Of a stretch of 64,000 nucleotides of DNA, positions 34,580-47,294 are shown one piece after another. A model generated the notes under the pieces. It made no database searches. It was not told the DNA's origin and was given only the letters and a program-made list of their open reading frames with translations. A program made the translations under genes and the position numbers. The stretch's first letter is position 1, and every line of letters begins with the position of its first letter. Where the stretch lies: NCBI GenBank assembly GCA_949358305.1, contig OX442315.1:18750427-18814426 (forward strand). The letters run 5' to 3'. Origin of the DNA: Strigamia acuminata. Its lineage: Eukaryota > Arthropoda > Chilopoda > Geophilomorpha > Linotaeniidae.

Positions 34580-36047
34580 ATGTTTCGGTATTTACTGTTG
34601 CGATTTTCCAAATATTCCCAGGCTCTTCATCTTCAGTTGGAACAATTCCACAACATCAACAAGAACTTTCCAAATGCTTATTATGTGTCTGCGAGAAATC
34701 GGCAACTGAGTCAGAAAAAATCTGATAAAGATACCGTGTCGTCGTCTACGATAGTCGCGCAGGATGGACTCAATTTCAGTGAGCTTTCGCTCGCCATCAA
34801 ACAAACGAAATCTCTCAGTTTAACATCGGATGAAACGGAAAATAATGCGCCGGAAGACGTCAGTGCGAATTTTGATGAGATGAAAAAAAAAATAGAATCG
34901 TGCAACGATTTAGACCATGTATTTAAGTTTTTAGATGAGGTCCCGAGTGCAGAAATGTCTCCGTGTGTAGCGTCGTTCGCGTTGAGCCACATTGCAAATT
35001 TATACAATAGTTTTGGATACAGAAATATGGGATTAAATGAACAAAACGATATCGATTCCCGTACGAGGAAATCAGTTTTACTCAAATTGTGCGAAAGTGT
35101 GTGCGAAAGTAGAGACATAAATAGCGTTCTGAATGGTCTTCGGTCATCCGTCAGAATCGATCACGGATTTGAAGAAAAAAATTTTATCGGTGATAAATTC
35201 GTAGCGGAATGTTTGTTACGAATTTGCGACGGCAAAGCTGAGATCGCGAATATAATTGAATTCGCTTCGTTGGTGTCGACGCGTTCAGACTTGCGAGTTT
35301 TGGATCAGTTGTGGTCGCCAATTTCGGACAAATTCCAAGAAATTGATATTTCAAACCTGGGGAAAATGTACGGTATATTACCACTGCTTAAGAGCTCACG
35401 TAGAACCGTGTTTCGAACGTTGGAAAAAAGAACTTTCGCGTTGTGGTGGCAGTTAACCGTGTCCGACGTCGACGATATTTTGTCCGTTTTAGTTAAAATC
35501 AATTTCCAACCGCCAAATTTACTGCTTTCTTTATCCAAATGGGTTCACCTGCACATCCACACATTGTCGGAAACTAAACTGGAAAGAATTGTCGAAAATT
35601 TCGAGAAATTAGACTACATTCATTCGAATTTAGAAACCGCCTTGCAACGGTACATCAAAGTTAGGAATCTGAAGATAGAAAATCCATCCCTGGTGGCTGC
35701 AATCATGTCGTATTGTCAGCACTTCAGACTTCGATCGAACGTCATTTTGGACTCCGTAGCTCGTTATTTCGTGGCCAATGCGTTTGAAATTGCGCCCAAG
35801 CACATTGTAACCATAGTGAAACCATTTGGAATTCTAAATTACGTTCCAAGCTCGGAATTAAATTTTTACAAAGTGCTGGAAGACGTAATCGTAATGAAAT
35901 TTGTTGATTTCCGGCCCGAAGATTTGATCGAACTGCTGCTCACTTGCACTTATGTTAAAAGATATCCTCTGAATTTCGTGCGAAAAATATTCAATCCTTA
36001 TTTCCTGGAAAGATTAAACAGTAAATATAGCTTAATAAAATCAATTT

Positions 36048-36078
<31 letters not shown>

Positions 36079-36734
36079 TTACAGCTATTGAGGATAAACC
36101 GCGATTGGAACAAGCAAGAACAAATCTCCGTCTTTTGGATATGGCCATGACATTAGAATGCGGACGATACCGTGGGCCCCTTTTACCTCGGGAGAGACCG
36201 GTGCAAGTGATTCATAGAAATGCGAGGCTGATAAAAATTATCAATAAAATGAGTTCGGTTATGAATGAATTATTTGGTGGCTATAACTATTTTCACAGTA
36301 ATAAGTGGCTGCAACAGTACCCTTTATCCGAAACGTACATTGTTGGTAAATAAGACGTTTAGTCGGTACAACGAGCGTAAACGTGGTTTTAACAGCTTTT
36401 TATTCACTAGATTTTATCATACATTTCGATCGTGACGGGAATATTATGCCAATCGAAGAAAACGCAAAAATAGATAAAAAGTGCAAGAATTAAATTAATT
36501 TTGAGTGAATTATTTTGGTTTTAACAATTTTTTTTTTATAGAAAAGTAATAGTTATCCTCATGCCCGAACATTACTGCCACGGTAGACAGTGCATCTCAG
36601 GACCCCAATCGGCTAAAATGAGACTTTTAGAAAAAATGGGCTACGAAGTAATTCGTTTGGACTACGAAGACATCAATACTCTCTATGCCAAGCCCACAGA
36701 CTTGTCAATATACATCAAACAAAAATTGTTGTAA
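34580..36734 (+). CDS. FAST kinase domain-containing (FASTKD) mitochondrial RNA-binding protein
   Basis: Four exons, 34580-36020, 36085-36345, 36396-36480 and 36542-36734, give 659 aa. The N-terminus (MFRYLLLRFSKYSQALHLQL) is basic and amphipathic, as expected for mitochondrial import. The middle consists of helical repeat-like segments of FASTKD type (VAAIMSYCQHFRLRSNVILD; FRPEDLIELLLTCTYVKRYP). The C-terminus is a RAP domain: YSLDFIIHFDRDGNIM, KVIVILMPEHYC, KMRLLEKMGYEVIRLDYED. FASTKD proteins process or stabilise mitochondrial mRNAs and rRNA; which paralogue this is cannot be decided here. Most of the protein is one exon; the next introns are only 64, 50 and 61 nt, and the first is nearly all TTTA repeats. 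Converges on TMBIM4. Confidence 0.88.
36046..36080 (+). repeat. (TTTA)n microsatellite used as polypyrimidine tract
   Basis: Almost pure TTTA repeat filling most of FASTKD intron 1, directly before the TACAG acceptor. Length variation here would change the branch-point/acceptor spacing. Confidence 0.9.
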
Positions 36735-36926
36735 TATAGTAATATATGTATATGTGTATCAAAATTTTAAACTAAATTTCTGTTTTGGCTCAAGAGTTTT
36801 TTAGTTTTTTTTATACATTATTGTACATACAATCATGCCATTTTTTAAAACATAAAAAAAGATCTACAGCACTTTTGGAATAAAATCACATGTTTTGCTA
36901 TTCTAAACTGCCTCGTTACTCTCAGT

Positions 36927-38221
<1,295 letters not shown>

Positions 38222-40461
38222 TTTGGCTGTTTTTTTCTTTCTGTCGCGGGAAGAAAAATAAAAACAAGATAAAAACGGTAATAGATAATCATATTTTATG
38301 ATCTCCACAATATTTACTCGTCAATAAATAGGTCTTTTTGGAGGAGTTTAGCGAGACACGAAATCGAAAGTCACGACACTTAAAAAGAGCAAGCGTTAAA
38401 TATCATGTGATGTCCGGCTTCGTTCACAGCTGTAGGATCAGCATGGCGACAACAACAGATTTCCGAGAACCTAGTGATTAAAAAGTAAATTATATGATGT
38501 AACTTTGGTGTTGTAGCCGGACCTTTCGCTCACAAAATATGATGAATTCGCTAAATCACGATCTAAAACACAATTACAAATAAAATATGACGTCAGTACT
38601 TAAGCGTCATCTATGGAGACATTACTAAGCTCAAAAAACCTTTTTAACAAATTTAGTCAACTTATCCGAGGACTTACGAGTATCTCAAGTAAGAATCATG
38701 TGTTTTTTTTTAAATGAAATTTAATTTTAAATCCTGCAAAATAAAACTTTATTCTTTATCTTTTTTATTTTAGAAAAAAAAAATTCTTTTATTCTAAAAA
38801 TATATTTATCGGCATTAATTAATCTTGTGAAAATGTGATAGAAAACTTACCTTTAGTCCGACTTTCAGATTTTCAGTTGTTTTATCAATTGTAGACGAAT
38901 TCTGTTAAGTGCTAAGTGCTTAAACCTCATTTATTATTATTAAAAAAATGGAAAATGAGAGAAATGGGAGGAGAAATAAATTTGCACGACACTGCAATTA
39001 ATTAAAGTGGATTAAGCAAACATTTTTTTTCGACAATTTAAAAAATATTTAAAAAAAAAAACATTGCCTAAGCTCTTCCTCTGTCTTCCTTTATCTTTCT
39101 ATACGATCAATAGGTCGATAAACGTTAACCGAGTACAGTGAAAAAGAGAGAGTAAGAAATGAAAAAATAAAATGAAATAAAATGTCGAGGCACTGAATCA
39201 CAATTCCCAGAATCCATTTTTAAAGTTCAGTGAGACTGTTAATATAAATACTAAAACTTTCAAATATATTTTATGTGACAACTGTCAATAAACATCCTAC
39301 ACGAAACGATCGGGTCGGTAACGATGATGGATGGTGAGTGATCTCTAAAGAAATTTAAACTTTCTTACATAGCACTTCAGTGTAATGTAATACTGTTATT
39401 TAATTTTTTTTATGACTTTTGCAATAAAACAAACAATAAAAGCTATTGTCCTATCACAGTTTTGTATCATTACACTTTTTATAACAATAACAAAATTAAC
39501 AGTAAGTTAGATTCAAATTAGAATCATTTAAGTATGGAGCGAAGTGTAATTGGTTGACAGTGTCCATTAAAAAAATAATTAACTGGACAGGCAAAAGGAA
39601 TTTTAGAAAGGAATTTTTTGACGTTTCCCAGACTTCCTTGCGTCGTCCCCATGTGCTTGAAGACAAAAACCACAAAAACTCAGATTCTCACCGATCTTGC
39701 GGAGAAACCCAACCCAGAACACGTCGCGGTAAGTTATTTCATTTGTCCAATTTTTTTTATAGTCAAACGGTTCTAGGTTTATTAGTGATGTTGATGGAAC
39801 ATCCCGTACTTAGATTTCACAGCAAAATACGTATTCATTTACCAGTAGTATTAAAATTACAACATCAGACACTGTAATCAGTTCTGTTCAATAATTGTCA
39901 TTTATTTCTTCAAAGTTGGTTTCTTTCCTTTAAAAATAGTAATTACTTCGAGTGTTTGGCTGACTGTGAGTCTATTAATGCAGGTATTTTGAAAATGAAT
40001 GCAATGTCGCACTAAAACACGAATCTAAACACAAATATAAAACATCTAAGCTCAAAATGTAACGAAAACACGGCAAAACAAAGCACAGCAAAATAAAGCA
40101 CAGATACACAAATACTTTTTAAAAGCATTTTTCAATGTTGCCTACTGAAAACACCTGTCTAATCACTCGTACAAACACCTGTCACTTAACCGATGTACTC
40201 CTCTGAGTGTTATATATAGGTAGATGGATACAAAAATTGTACATCTTCTTTTGTGGCTAAATGACATGATTGTGCACTACAGCAAAAAGCGAAACCATGT
40301 CACCATAACAAAACACTACTACAACCTGTAAAAGAAAAAATATACTAAATAAATGCTGAAACTTAATTTATTGTATTTATATTTTACATAGGTCACAAAT
40401 ATAAATATAAAAACATAAAACACTTGTTTAAAGTTTATTTAAATTTATATTTTGTATACGT
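38222..40461. other. Intergenic: TMBIM4 promoter side and SLC45 5' region
   Basis: No conserved protein visible. Two donor-like junctions on the plus strand might belong to non-coding first exons of SLC45: GATG|GTGAGT near 39,333, and a 97-nt segment 39632-39728 bounded by TTTCCCAG and GTAAGT. The second is open in one frame and less AT-rich than its surroundings, but joining it to the SLC45 start does not keep frame. An acceptor-like TATCAG lies at 41455-41460, just before the SLC45 ATG. Confidence 0.4.
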
Positions 40462-41436
40462 ATATGGAACGCCGTTTCGGTCAATTCCGTCACAAAACCT
40501 TAACACTAAGAAGTTTCTATAAATGAGCGATTATTGTGATTAGTTGATTATTGCAATAATCGTAATCACTCAATTATTGAGGGCCCAACAAAAATCTGAT
40601 TGTGATTATTGCTCCGATGGGCGGAATTGTTTAAATTGTAACCTCACTTCACAATAAGGAGTTTAATGGGTGCAAGGGTTGGTACATGAGACTTCACTAG
40701 ACTGCTGCCGCCGAAGCCCTGCCGCCTGCAAGCCCTGCCACCCGCAAGAACCTGCCACCGCCGCCACCTTTCCAAGACCCTGCCGCCCGGATGCCGTGCA
40801 CCTCTTGCACTTCCACTTGAGATTATTTCAATTACCATATATACAGTATTTTACTTTTTTTTATCATTAAAATTTTCGAAAGAAAATTTAAACAAGACCA
40901 AATTGAAACTCCATGCCAGGGATTATCCAACATTGCCCTACTGTGCACAAATCCTTTTTTGATTAAGATTTGTTGTCTTTTTTGAAAAGATAGATTGTTC
41001 AAGGATATATCCTTGGATTGATCAGTTCTGGAACAACAAGAACACAGCGCTATCTCTTGACGGACATTTAAACATTTTGAGGAAAAATTTGAAATTAGTT
41101 TTATAATGTGGCGTTTGATTTGAGACTCGTTTTATATTGTGGTGTAGGATCAATTTTTTCTTGTGAAGTAAGTGCATTTGTTGTTCGTTGAATTGTGATG
41201 GACGTCACAATTTTGTGCACAAAACCTGCACTACCATAATTAATGGTGTGTTCTATATTATGGAGTAAGCTTTTTAATGTTGCGGGGAACAAGTTTTATA
41301 TTGTGGGGAAAAAGTTTTATATTGTGGGGGAAAAGTTTTATATTGTGAAGTGAAGGTTTGATATTGTGAAGTGACAAGTGAGGTTTTTACATTGTTAAGG
41401 TTTTGTGACGGAAGTGACCGAAACGGCGTTCTATAT
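40462..41436. mobile_element. Non-autonomous DNA transposon with ~40-bp TIRs, upstream of SLC45
   Basis: The left end, GAACGCCGTTTCGGTCAATT then CCGTCACAAAACCTTAACA (from 40467), is repeated as reverse complement at the right end (to about 41431), with a mismatch inside (AATTCC versus ACTTCC) and one at the outermost bases. Flanks are TA-rich; ATA/TAT symmetry is compatible with a TA target site. The interior has a GC-rich CCGCC/CCTGC block (about 40,700-40,800), a perfect palindrome GATTATTGCAATAATC, and a run of about 21-bp units (GTTTTATATTGTGG...) before the right end. No transposase ORF is present. The right end lies only 44 bp from the SLC45 start codon, so it abuts or contributes to that gene's 5' UTR. 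Confidence 0.8.
41293..41375 (+). repeat. Tandem ~21-bp repeat inside the TIR element
   Basis: Four successive units begin GTTTTATATTGTG or GTTTGATATTGTG, followed by a variable GGGGAAAA or AAGTGAAG tail. Related but more diverged units occur upstream near 41100 and 41130, so the array seems to have grown inside the element. Confidence 0.75.
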
Positions 41437-41480
41437 TCAAGCTTACTATTAGGTATCAGGAAGTAATTTACAATTTAAAA

Positions 41481-43547
41481 ATGTTCGAAAAAATACGTTC
41501 AATCAATTCTAAAAGCGTAAAACACTATCTCACGTCGTCGAATGATTATTCCCATATTGAGAGGTAATATAAAATTAAAATTACAAATATAATAGAGTAA
41601 TTAATTTTAATTTTTATAATTCAGACCAAAGAGTCGACTAGCCTTGATGCGAATCAGTGCTGTAGTGATGGGAATTGAATTCTGCTATGCTGCTGAAACA
41701 GCATTTGTTAGTCCCATCTTGCTAAATTTTGGACTTAGTCATAAGCTAATGACTCTCGTATGGTGTATGAGTCCGCTCCTTGGATTTTTCCTTGCTCCAG
41801 TATTAGGTGTTTTGAGTGACAATTGCACCTTAAAGATCGGTCGCCGAAGACCATTCGTATTTTTATACTCAATCGGTATTATACTCGGTCTAATTCTTGT
41901 TCCAAATGGAAGAAGTCTCGGTATAGCTTTCGGAGACACTCCGAAAACTGAACAAAAGTCAAATCTTCACCGGAACTTTACTAAAAATGCGTTAAATACA
42001 TCGACGGTGAAAAATTCGACAGATGAAAAATATGGAACTCCATGGGGTTTATTCCTTACAGCAATCGGCACTGCTTTACTCGATTTTAGTGCTGATGCTT
42101 GTCAATCTCCAGCAAGATCTTATCTACTAGACGTGACGCTTCCAGATGATCATGCAAAAGGACTGAGCACATTTACCGTTATGGCGGGTTTGGGAGGGGC
42201 AATCGGATATGGATTGGGAGGAATACGCTGGAGTACCACTGCTTTTACATCATCAATGCTAGGAAGTCAAGTTCGAGTGGTTTTTTCCACCATTTTGATT
42301 ATTTACATCATCTGTTTATTCACTACATTATGCAGTTTCCGGGAAAAGCCGTTACATTGTGATACTGAAGGCAACAAACCACTTGTTAGCGTAGATACTT
42401 ATATGACTTTCAAAAATGAAGAAGTTGAAGAAATTGAAGAGTTGGATCGACTTTCTAAGGAAACTTCCGGAATGAAAAGCTCGATCTCTGCACCAATGGT
42501 AATGGAAAAAAGTGAACGTAAAATTGACTTTGATGTTGCTGAAACATCATTCACTATTACTGACAAAAAAGTAAGTTCTTGCCACACTGACCTCCAATAA
42601 ATCATAATCAATTCGAAATATCCGTGGTGACGTATGATTTCTACATCGATTTTTTTCTGTATCGTCTCCAATCATTTTTAAAAACTTGAAATAATATTCC
42701 AGGTAGCGGTTGTAAACGATCCACAAACGAATACAGTTCATCATTCCTTGCGACAATATTTTCATTCCATCTTGTTCATGCCATCAAGTTTGCGAATTGT
42801 TTGTCTGACTAACTTTTTTTGCTGGATGTCCCTCGTGTGTTATACTCTCTACTTCTCGGATTTTGTTGGTGAAGCTATTTTCGAAGGAAATCCAGGCGCT
42901 CCAGTTGGTTCATCAGCCCTCTCTGCATACGAGGAAGGCGTTCAATTCGCCTGTTGGGGCATGGCAATCTATTCCCTGTCCTGTTCCGTTTATTCTTTAT
43001 TTGTTGACAAACTCATCAGTTATATCGGTATATTTCCCGAACAATAAATTGCATTTAGAGCTATATATTTTTAATACTATTTTATATTATTTGCAGGCGC
43101 AAAGCCCGTGTACATTGGAGGGCAATTAACGTATTGTTTTGGAATGATTATATTAGCAATTGTTCGCCATCCTGTTGCAGCAATAATACTTTCATGCACG
43201 GCTGGAATTATGTATTCTACTCTATTCACCATGCCATATTTGCTCGTGTCTCATTATCATACCAATTTAGTAAGTATATTGCATCTAGTTACTGTTTTTC
43301 CTTATTAGAGCGATGTAATGATTTGCAGAACCTCATCAAAAACACGGATGAATACCAAAAACGTGGTTTTGGCACAGACGTGGCCATTGTAGGCAGCATG
43401 GTCTTTCTTGCACAACTGATTTTAAGCTCGTGTATCGGATCTCTTGTTAAACTTGCTGGCAGTACGGTTATTGTCGTGTGCATTGCAGCTCTACTCAGTT
43501 TTTGTGGAGCTATTTCAGCAACTCAAGTAGTTTATGCTTCTCTTTAA
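41481..43547 (+). CDS. SLC45: SLC45-family sugar/H+ symporter-like transporter
   Basis: Membrane transporter of the SLC45 (MATP/PAST-A) group in the major facilitator superfamily; characterised members move sucrose or other sugars with protons. Five exons, 41481-41563, 41625-42570, 42703-43027, 43097-43269 and 43329-43547, give 581 aa. Signatures: a first membrane helix with EFCYAAETAFVSPILLNFGL; LVWCMSPLLGFFLAPVLGVL; the loop motif SDNCTLKIGRRRPFVFLYSI; DFSADACQSPARSYLLDV; and SLRIVCLTNFFCWMSLVCYT after a long acidic/serine-rich cytosolic loop (about residues 260-350). The C-terminal half has the family GAPVGSSA region and the last helices. Which SLC45 paralogue, and the substrate, cannot be decided. 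A TIR element ends 44 bp before the start. Confidence 0.92.
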
Positions 43548-44736
43548 ATTCATGAAACCTTACCAAAGCCGTTTGCGTGTTATTGTACAGTTCACGTTAC
43601 TACGTTCTTGAATGTATAATAACATGAACTTAGTATTACTGTATGTTCTTATAATACAATTAATGGCTGTACCAAAAATTCTTATTCTTTTAGTTATTCA
43701 TTTTACGAAACAAGATATTTCCAAAGATGCAACGGGTTTTACAGATCAAATTTTATTTTCTAGTTTATTATGACAATTATCAACAACTGGATTTATGATT
43801 TCACACTTCTAGCACGTCTTTTAAAATGTATAGATTTATTTCCATTTGTACTAATCGTAATGAATCCTACTAAAGAAAATAAAGTAAGAAGAAAAACCAT
43901 TATTAGTGGCACCAAATGCATTTATTTTACACCATTTGAATCCCATTTTGACTGACATCTTCCTGTTGCACCTGTTAAGACCTTTAATATTGTGTTAATT
44001 TTTTTAAGTTATACGGAATTTGATGTTTTTACACCTTTTTACATCTATTATTTCTCCTAGTGTATCCCATTCATCTGGACTGTATAGATTAGTTCGTCCA
44101 AATGAGATCCCAAGGATTTTTTTAGATAATTTTCAAAACTTTGTGAACAAAATTCCATTTTCCGCTTTAAATATGTTGACCACATATCATTTAGTTTTCA
44201 TTGAAAAATCCAAATAAATTGAGAAATTGCATTAAATTTACATTTCAGTTTATTTCCCAAATCGATTAAAATGGGTAAACACAGAAGGGAAACAAGTTGC
44301 GCAAAGCCCTGCACATTTCCATGTTCTATGAAAGAATCAAAGAAACTCATAATCTGAAATTAGATTTACACAAATGACTGCATTTGCCTTCAGACACTGG
44401 ACCAGCGTGGTGCAATTATACGACAAAGGTATTGTTTCAGGTGTCTGTCATTCTGATTGCCACAACAATGCTAGTGTTATTGCAAATTACATTATTCCTA
44501 ATTTAACTGTTATTCCCGTAAACTGAAAAAAATACCTAATTAACGTTACGATTTTTATTGTTATTCTGTATTCGTGTACTTATTCCATTTTTGTTATCAA
44601 TAAATTTTTTAAAAAATAAACAATAAGAGTTTTGTTCATCTTTCTACGGAAAATTCTTTGTAGAACCAGACTGGAATTAAATATAAGCCTAAGAATATTA
44701 ATTTAAATTACAACAGAAAATCTTTGCAAAAAAATT
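43548..44736. other. SLC45 3' flank
   Basis: AT-rich; only small ORFs (61-65 codons) without family similarity. No element recognised. Confidence 0.6.
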
Positions 44737-44808
44737 TTCCCATGCCGGGAATCGAACCCGGGCCTCCTGGGTGAAAGCCAGGTATCCTAGCCACTAGACC
44801 ACATGGGA
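44737..44808 (-). tRNA. trnE-UUC: tRNA-Glu (anticodon UUC)
   Basis: The minus strand folds as a 72-nt tRNA: acceptor TCCCATG / CATGGGA with discriminator A, D-arm TGGTCTAGTGGCTAGGATA, anticodon arm CCTGG-CTTTCAC-CCAGG with anticodon TTC, and T-arm CCCGGGTTCGATTCCCGG. Internal A and B boxes (TGGTCTAGTGG; GGTTCGATTCC) match Pol III promoters, and an eight-T terminator follows the 3' end on that strand. No intron. Confidence 0.98.
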
Positions 44809-45922
44809 AGCTATTGAAACTCCTTCAGGCACGATCATTAGCTAAAATAAGATGCTTGTTGGTTCAAAATTTAAATATCAAACTTGTCGCTGCGGAGAGC
44901 TTTGTTTGACCAAACAACTGTATTTGATTATTAAGATTTTGGTGATTATTTGAACATGAATACCATATCAAATAATCGTCACACTACAAGTATTCTAATG
45001 TATTTTCATTTGTGTACCATAAGGTTAAGAACCTCAATATTTTGCCAGTGGTTACGCGGATTTGTCGTAACTTGTTGCATGTTTCTGTCCACACAAGTCC
45101 ACTTTTACTATATTTCCAATAGACCACTTTGTAGATTATTCATCCCAAAGATCAATTCCCAATGGAAACATTGACGGATTGATATATGAAATGACCAAAG
45201 TATGCTTACTTATTCTCCTGCGAAATGCATAATCCTGCGGGTGATTAAAAAATGATCGATTTGTAATTAAAATCATAAAATTAAAAAATTATTCATCTAA
45301 TGAAACCCCAGGAAATGGAAATACAATGAAGCGGATAAACTTTGCATGCTAAACTTGTGAGTGAAGGAAAAATCGAGTAAAATCTCACCCACTTGAGCAA
45401 AAACCACAAGGTTGAGTTATTGCATTCACACACTCCGATCAAACCGATGGAGTTTGATTTTAACCGCTTGAAGCTTGATGTCTGTGCTCGCAAATTTTTG
45501 GATTTTACCCGCTTTCTTTTAACTTATGTCCCTACTCCCTTTTAACACATTTTTGTACCGTTCATTACAGCTTAAACGTATTTCTCGAAAACTGAAGAGC
45601 TGCACCAAACCAGCAAAAAAAATTCTATCAATGCAAACAAACTTGTCTTACAAGAAAAACACAAGATAACGTTAAGTGCAGGTAATAATTAAGCTGAATT
45701 CGATCACAGTTTGCAGCAGAAACTTTTCCCTTATAAGAACTCCCAGTATACTTATAAGTACGGTTGAAACCTCAGAACTCGAACGCTATTTCCAGTGGAA
45801 CTTATCTTTTGCAGTCTAGATCGTCAAAAATGAAAAAATAAAAGCCATTGTCTTCAGAACAGGTTTGAAAAAAAAAATATGGGCTATTGATTTGTTTAAA
45901 TTTAACATTTTTTGATTATAAG
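44809..45922. other. Intergenic, nothing recognised
   Basis: AT-rich DNA between the tRNA and the ATPase pseudogene. I looked here for upstream P5-ATPase exons (actuator domain and the conserved threonine-glycine-glutamate loop) and found none. Confidence 0.6.
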
Positions 45923-47289
45923 GTTATAAACACGATGAAGGGCGAATTAGTTCGGTCGATTTTATGTCCGAAACCAGTTGAATTTAAATTTTACACCGAT
46001 TTTATTAAGTTCTTTGCAATGTTTATTTCTTTGTATTGCTGTTATTTACACTACCGTTATATGGTTTATGGACATTAAAAACGCAATGCATTAAAAATTT
46101 GCTTATTATTACAAATTAATTACTTTTTTTAGGCCACTACTTTTGAAATTGTCCTGTTTACTCTGGATATATTCACTCTTGTTGTACCACCTATTCTTCC
46201 AGCCTCTTATACATTCATTACAGGTATTTCCCAGCGAAGACTCAAGAAGAGCGATATTTATTGCCTTAGTTCGAAATACATTAACATATGCGCTGGATTA
46301 GATATCGTTTGCTTTGACAAGTTAGATCATCAAAAAAAGTAAAATAAAAAATAAAAATAAATTAAAATGGGTTTTGACAGACTGGAACCTTGACCGAAGA
46401 CAGTCTCAATTTGCAAGCTGTAATTCCTGCACAAGATGCTGAGTAATATTCTTTCGTGCCTTTTCTTTCAGTTAAATAAAACATCAATGTATTTACAGAT
46501 TCATCGCACCTATCTACAAACCGTTTTAATGTTTAAATTCCGCACTTTTATACGCAATGGCAACTACCGTAGTCATAATCTTAGCATAATTGACGAAGTG
46601 ATTGTAAGAAATCCTTTAGATAAAATTGTGTTCGAATCAATTAATTGGATAAGCTGGGTGTGGGTGATATTCAATTGTAAAACTGACAAACTAAGCTTTT
46701 AATTTAGGTTTTGGAGGATAGTGAAGAATACGACGTAATACAAACGCATTGTACGCCAGTTATTGTGTCTGGTCCTGTACATAAAAATAGGATACATACG
46801 GTACTCTTTTGACAGGATATTATACACTGGGGTCTAAACATTTTAAAATATTTTTAGGTTGTAAAATTAATTATATTAAAGCAGTATCCCTTTGAATCGA
46901 GCCAGCAACGCACAAGTGTTGTTGTCAGACCAGATATTTCATTTAATTACTACAATTTTAGTAAAGGAGCGCCTGAAAAGATTGCCTCTCTTTGTTATGC
47001 AAATACTAATAAAGGAATATTAGAATAATTTATATTAAAATCCTTTATTATAATAAACAATAATTTTATCAATTTTTTTTATTTTAAAGTCCCACCTTCA
47101 TTTAAGTCAGTGTTAAAAACACACACGAAAGAAGGTAACCGTGTTATCGCTTGTGCGTGGAAATCGTTTTCTAAATCTTTTAAATGGGATGCAATTAGAG
47201 ACATGACGAGGTAGCTTATTAATTTCAATATTTTTTTTATTGTAATCATGTCTATATTTTGCAGGGATGATATGGAATGTAATCTGGAG
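45923..47289 (+). pseudogene. Truncated ATP13A (P5B-ATPase) pseudogene
   Basis: Intron-containing fragment of a P5B-type cation/polyamine-transporting ATPase. Pieces, in family order: 45923-~46067 (GELVRSILCPKPVEFKFY); 46133-46320 (TLDIFTLVVPPILPAS, a variant of the family PPALP motif, then INICAGLDIVCFDK); 46381-46443 (TGTLTEDSLNLQ); about 46472-46660 (IVRNPLDKIVFES); 46708-46800; 46858-47028 (YPFESSQQRTSVVV, FSKGAPEKIASLC); 47090-47210 (VPPSFKSVLK, GNRVIACAW); and 47265-47289 (RDDMECNLE). The exon junction in the DKTGT phosphorylation motif is out of frame by one base. Several pieces lack a donor or hit stops. The N-terminal third and the whole C-terminal hinge and transmembrane part are missing. 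Retained introns mean it arose by DNA duplication or decay of a local gene, not by retroposition. Similarity stops 5 bp before the stop codon of the next gene. Confidence 0.88.
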
Positions 47290-47294
47290 AAATT

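Noticed and set aside
34592-35538. Several minus-strand ORFs of 66-135 codons
   Set aside because: Antisense shadows of the long first exon of the FASTKD gene.
39554-39877. 107-codon plus-strand ORF
   Set aside because: Crosses a good GTAAGT donor at 39729 and has no recognised domain; only the 39632-39728 part is kept as a possible UTR exon.
41293-41375. CRISPR-like array of short repeats
   Set aside because: Direct tandem units without unique spacers, inside a eukaryotic transposon.
43770-44217. Two 61-65 codon plus-strand ORFs after SLC45
   Set aside because: AT-rich codon content typical of random ORFs, no splice partners or similarity.
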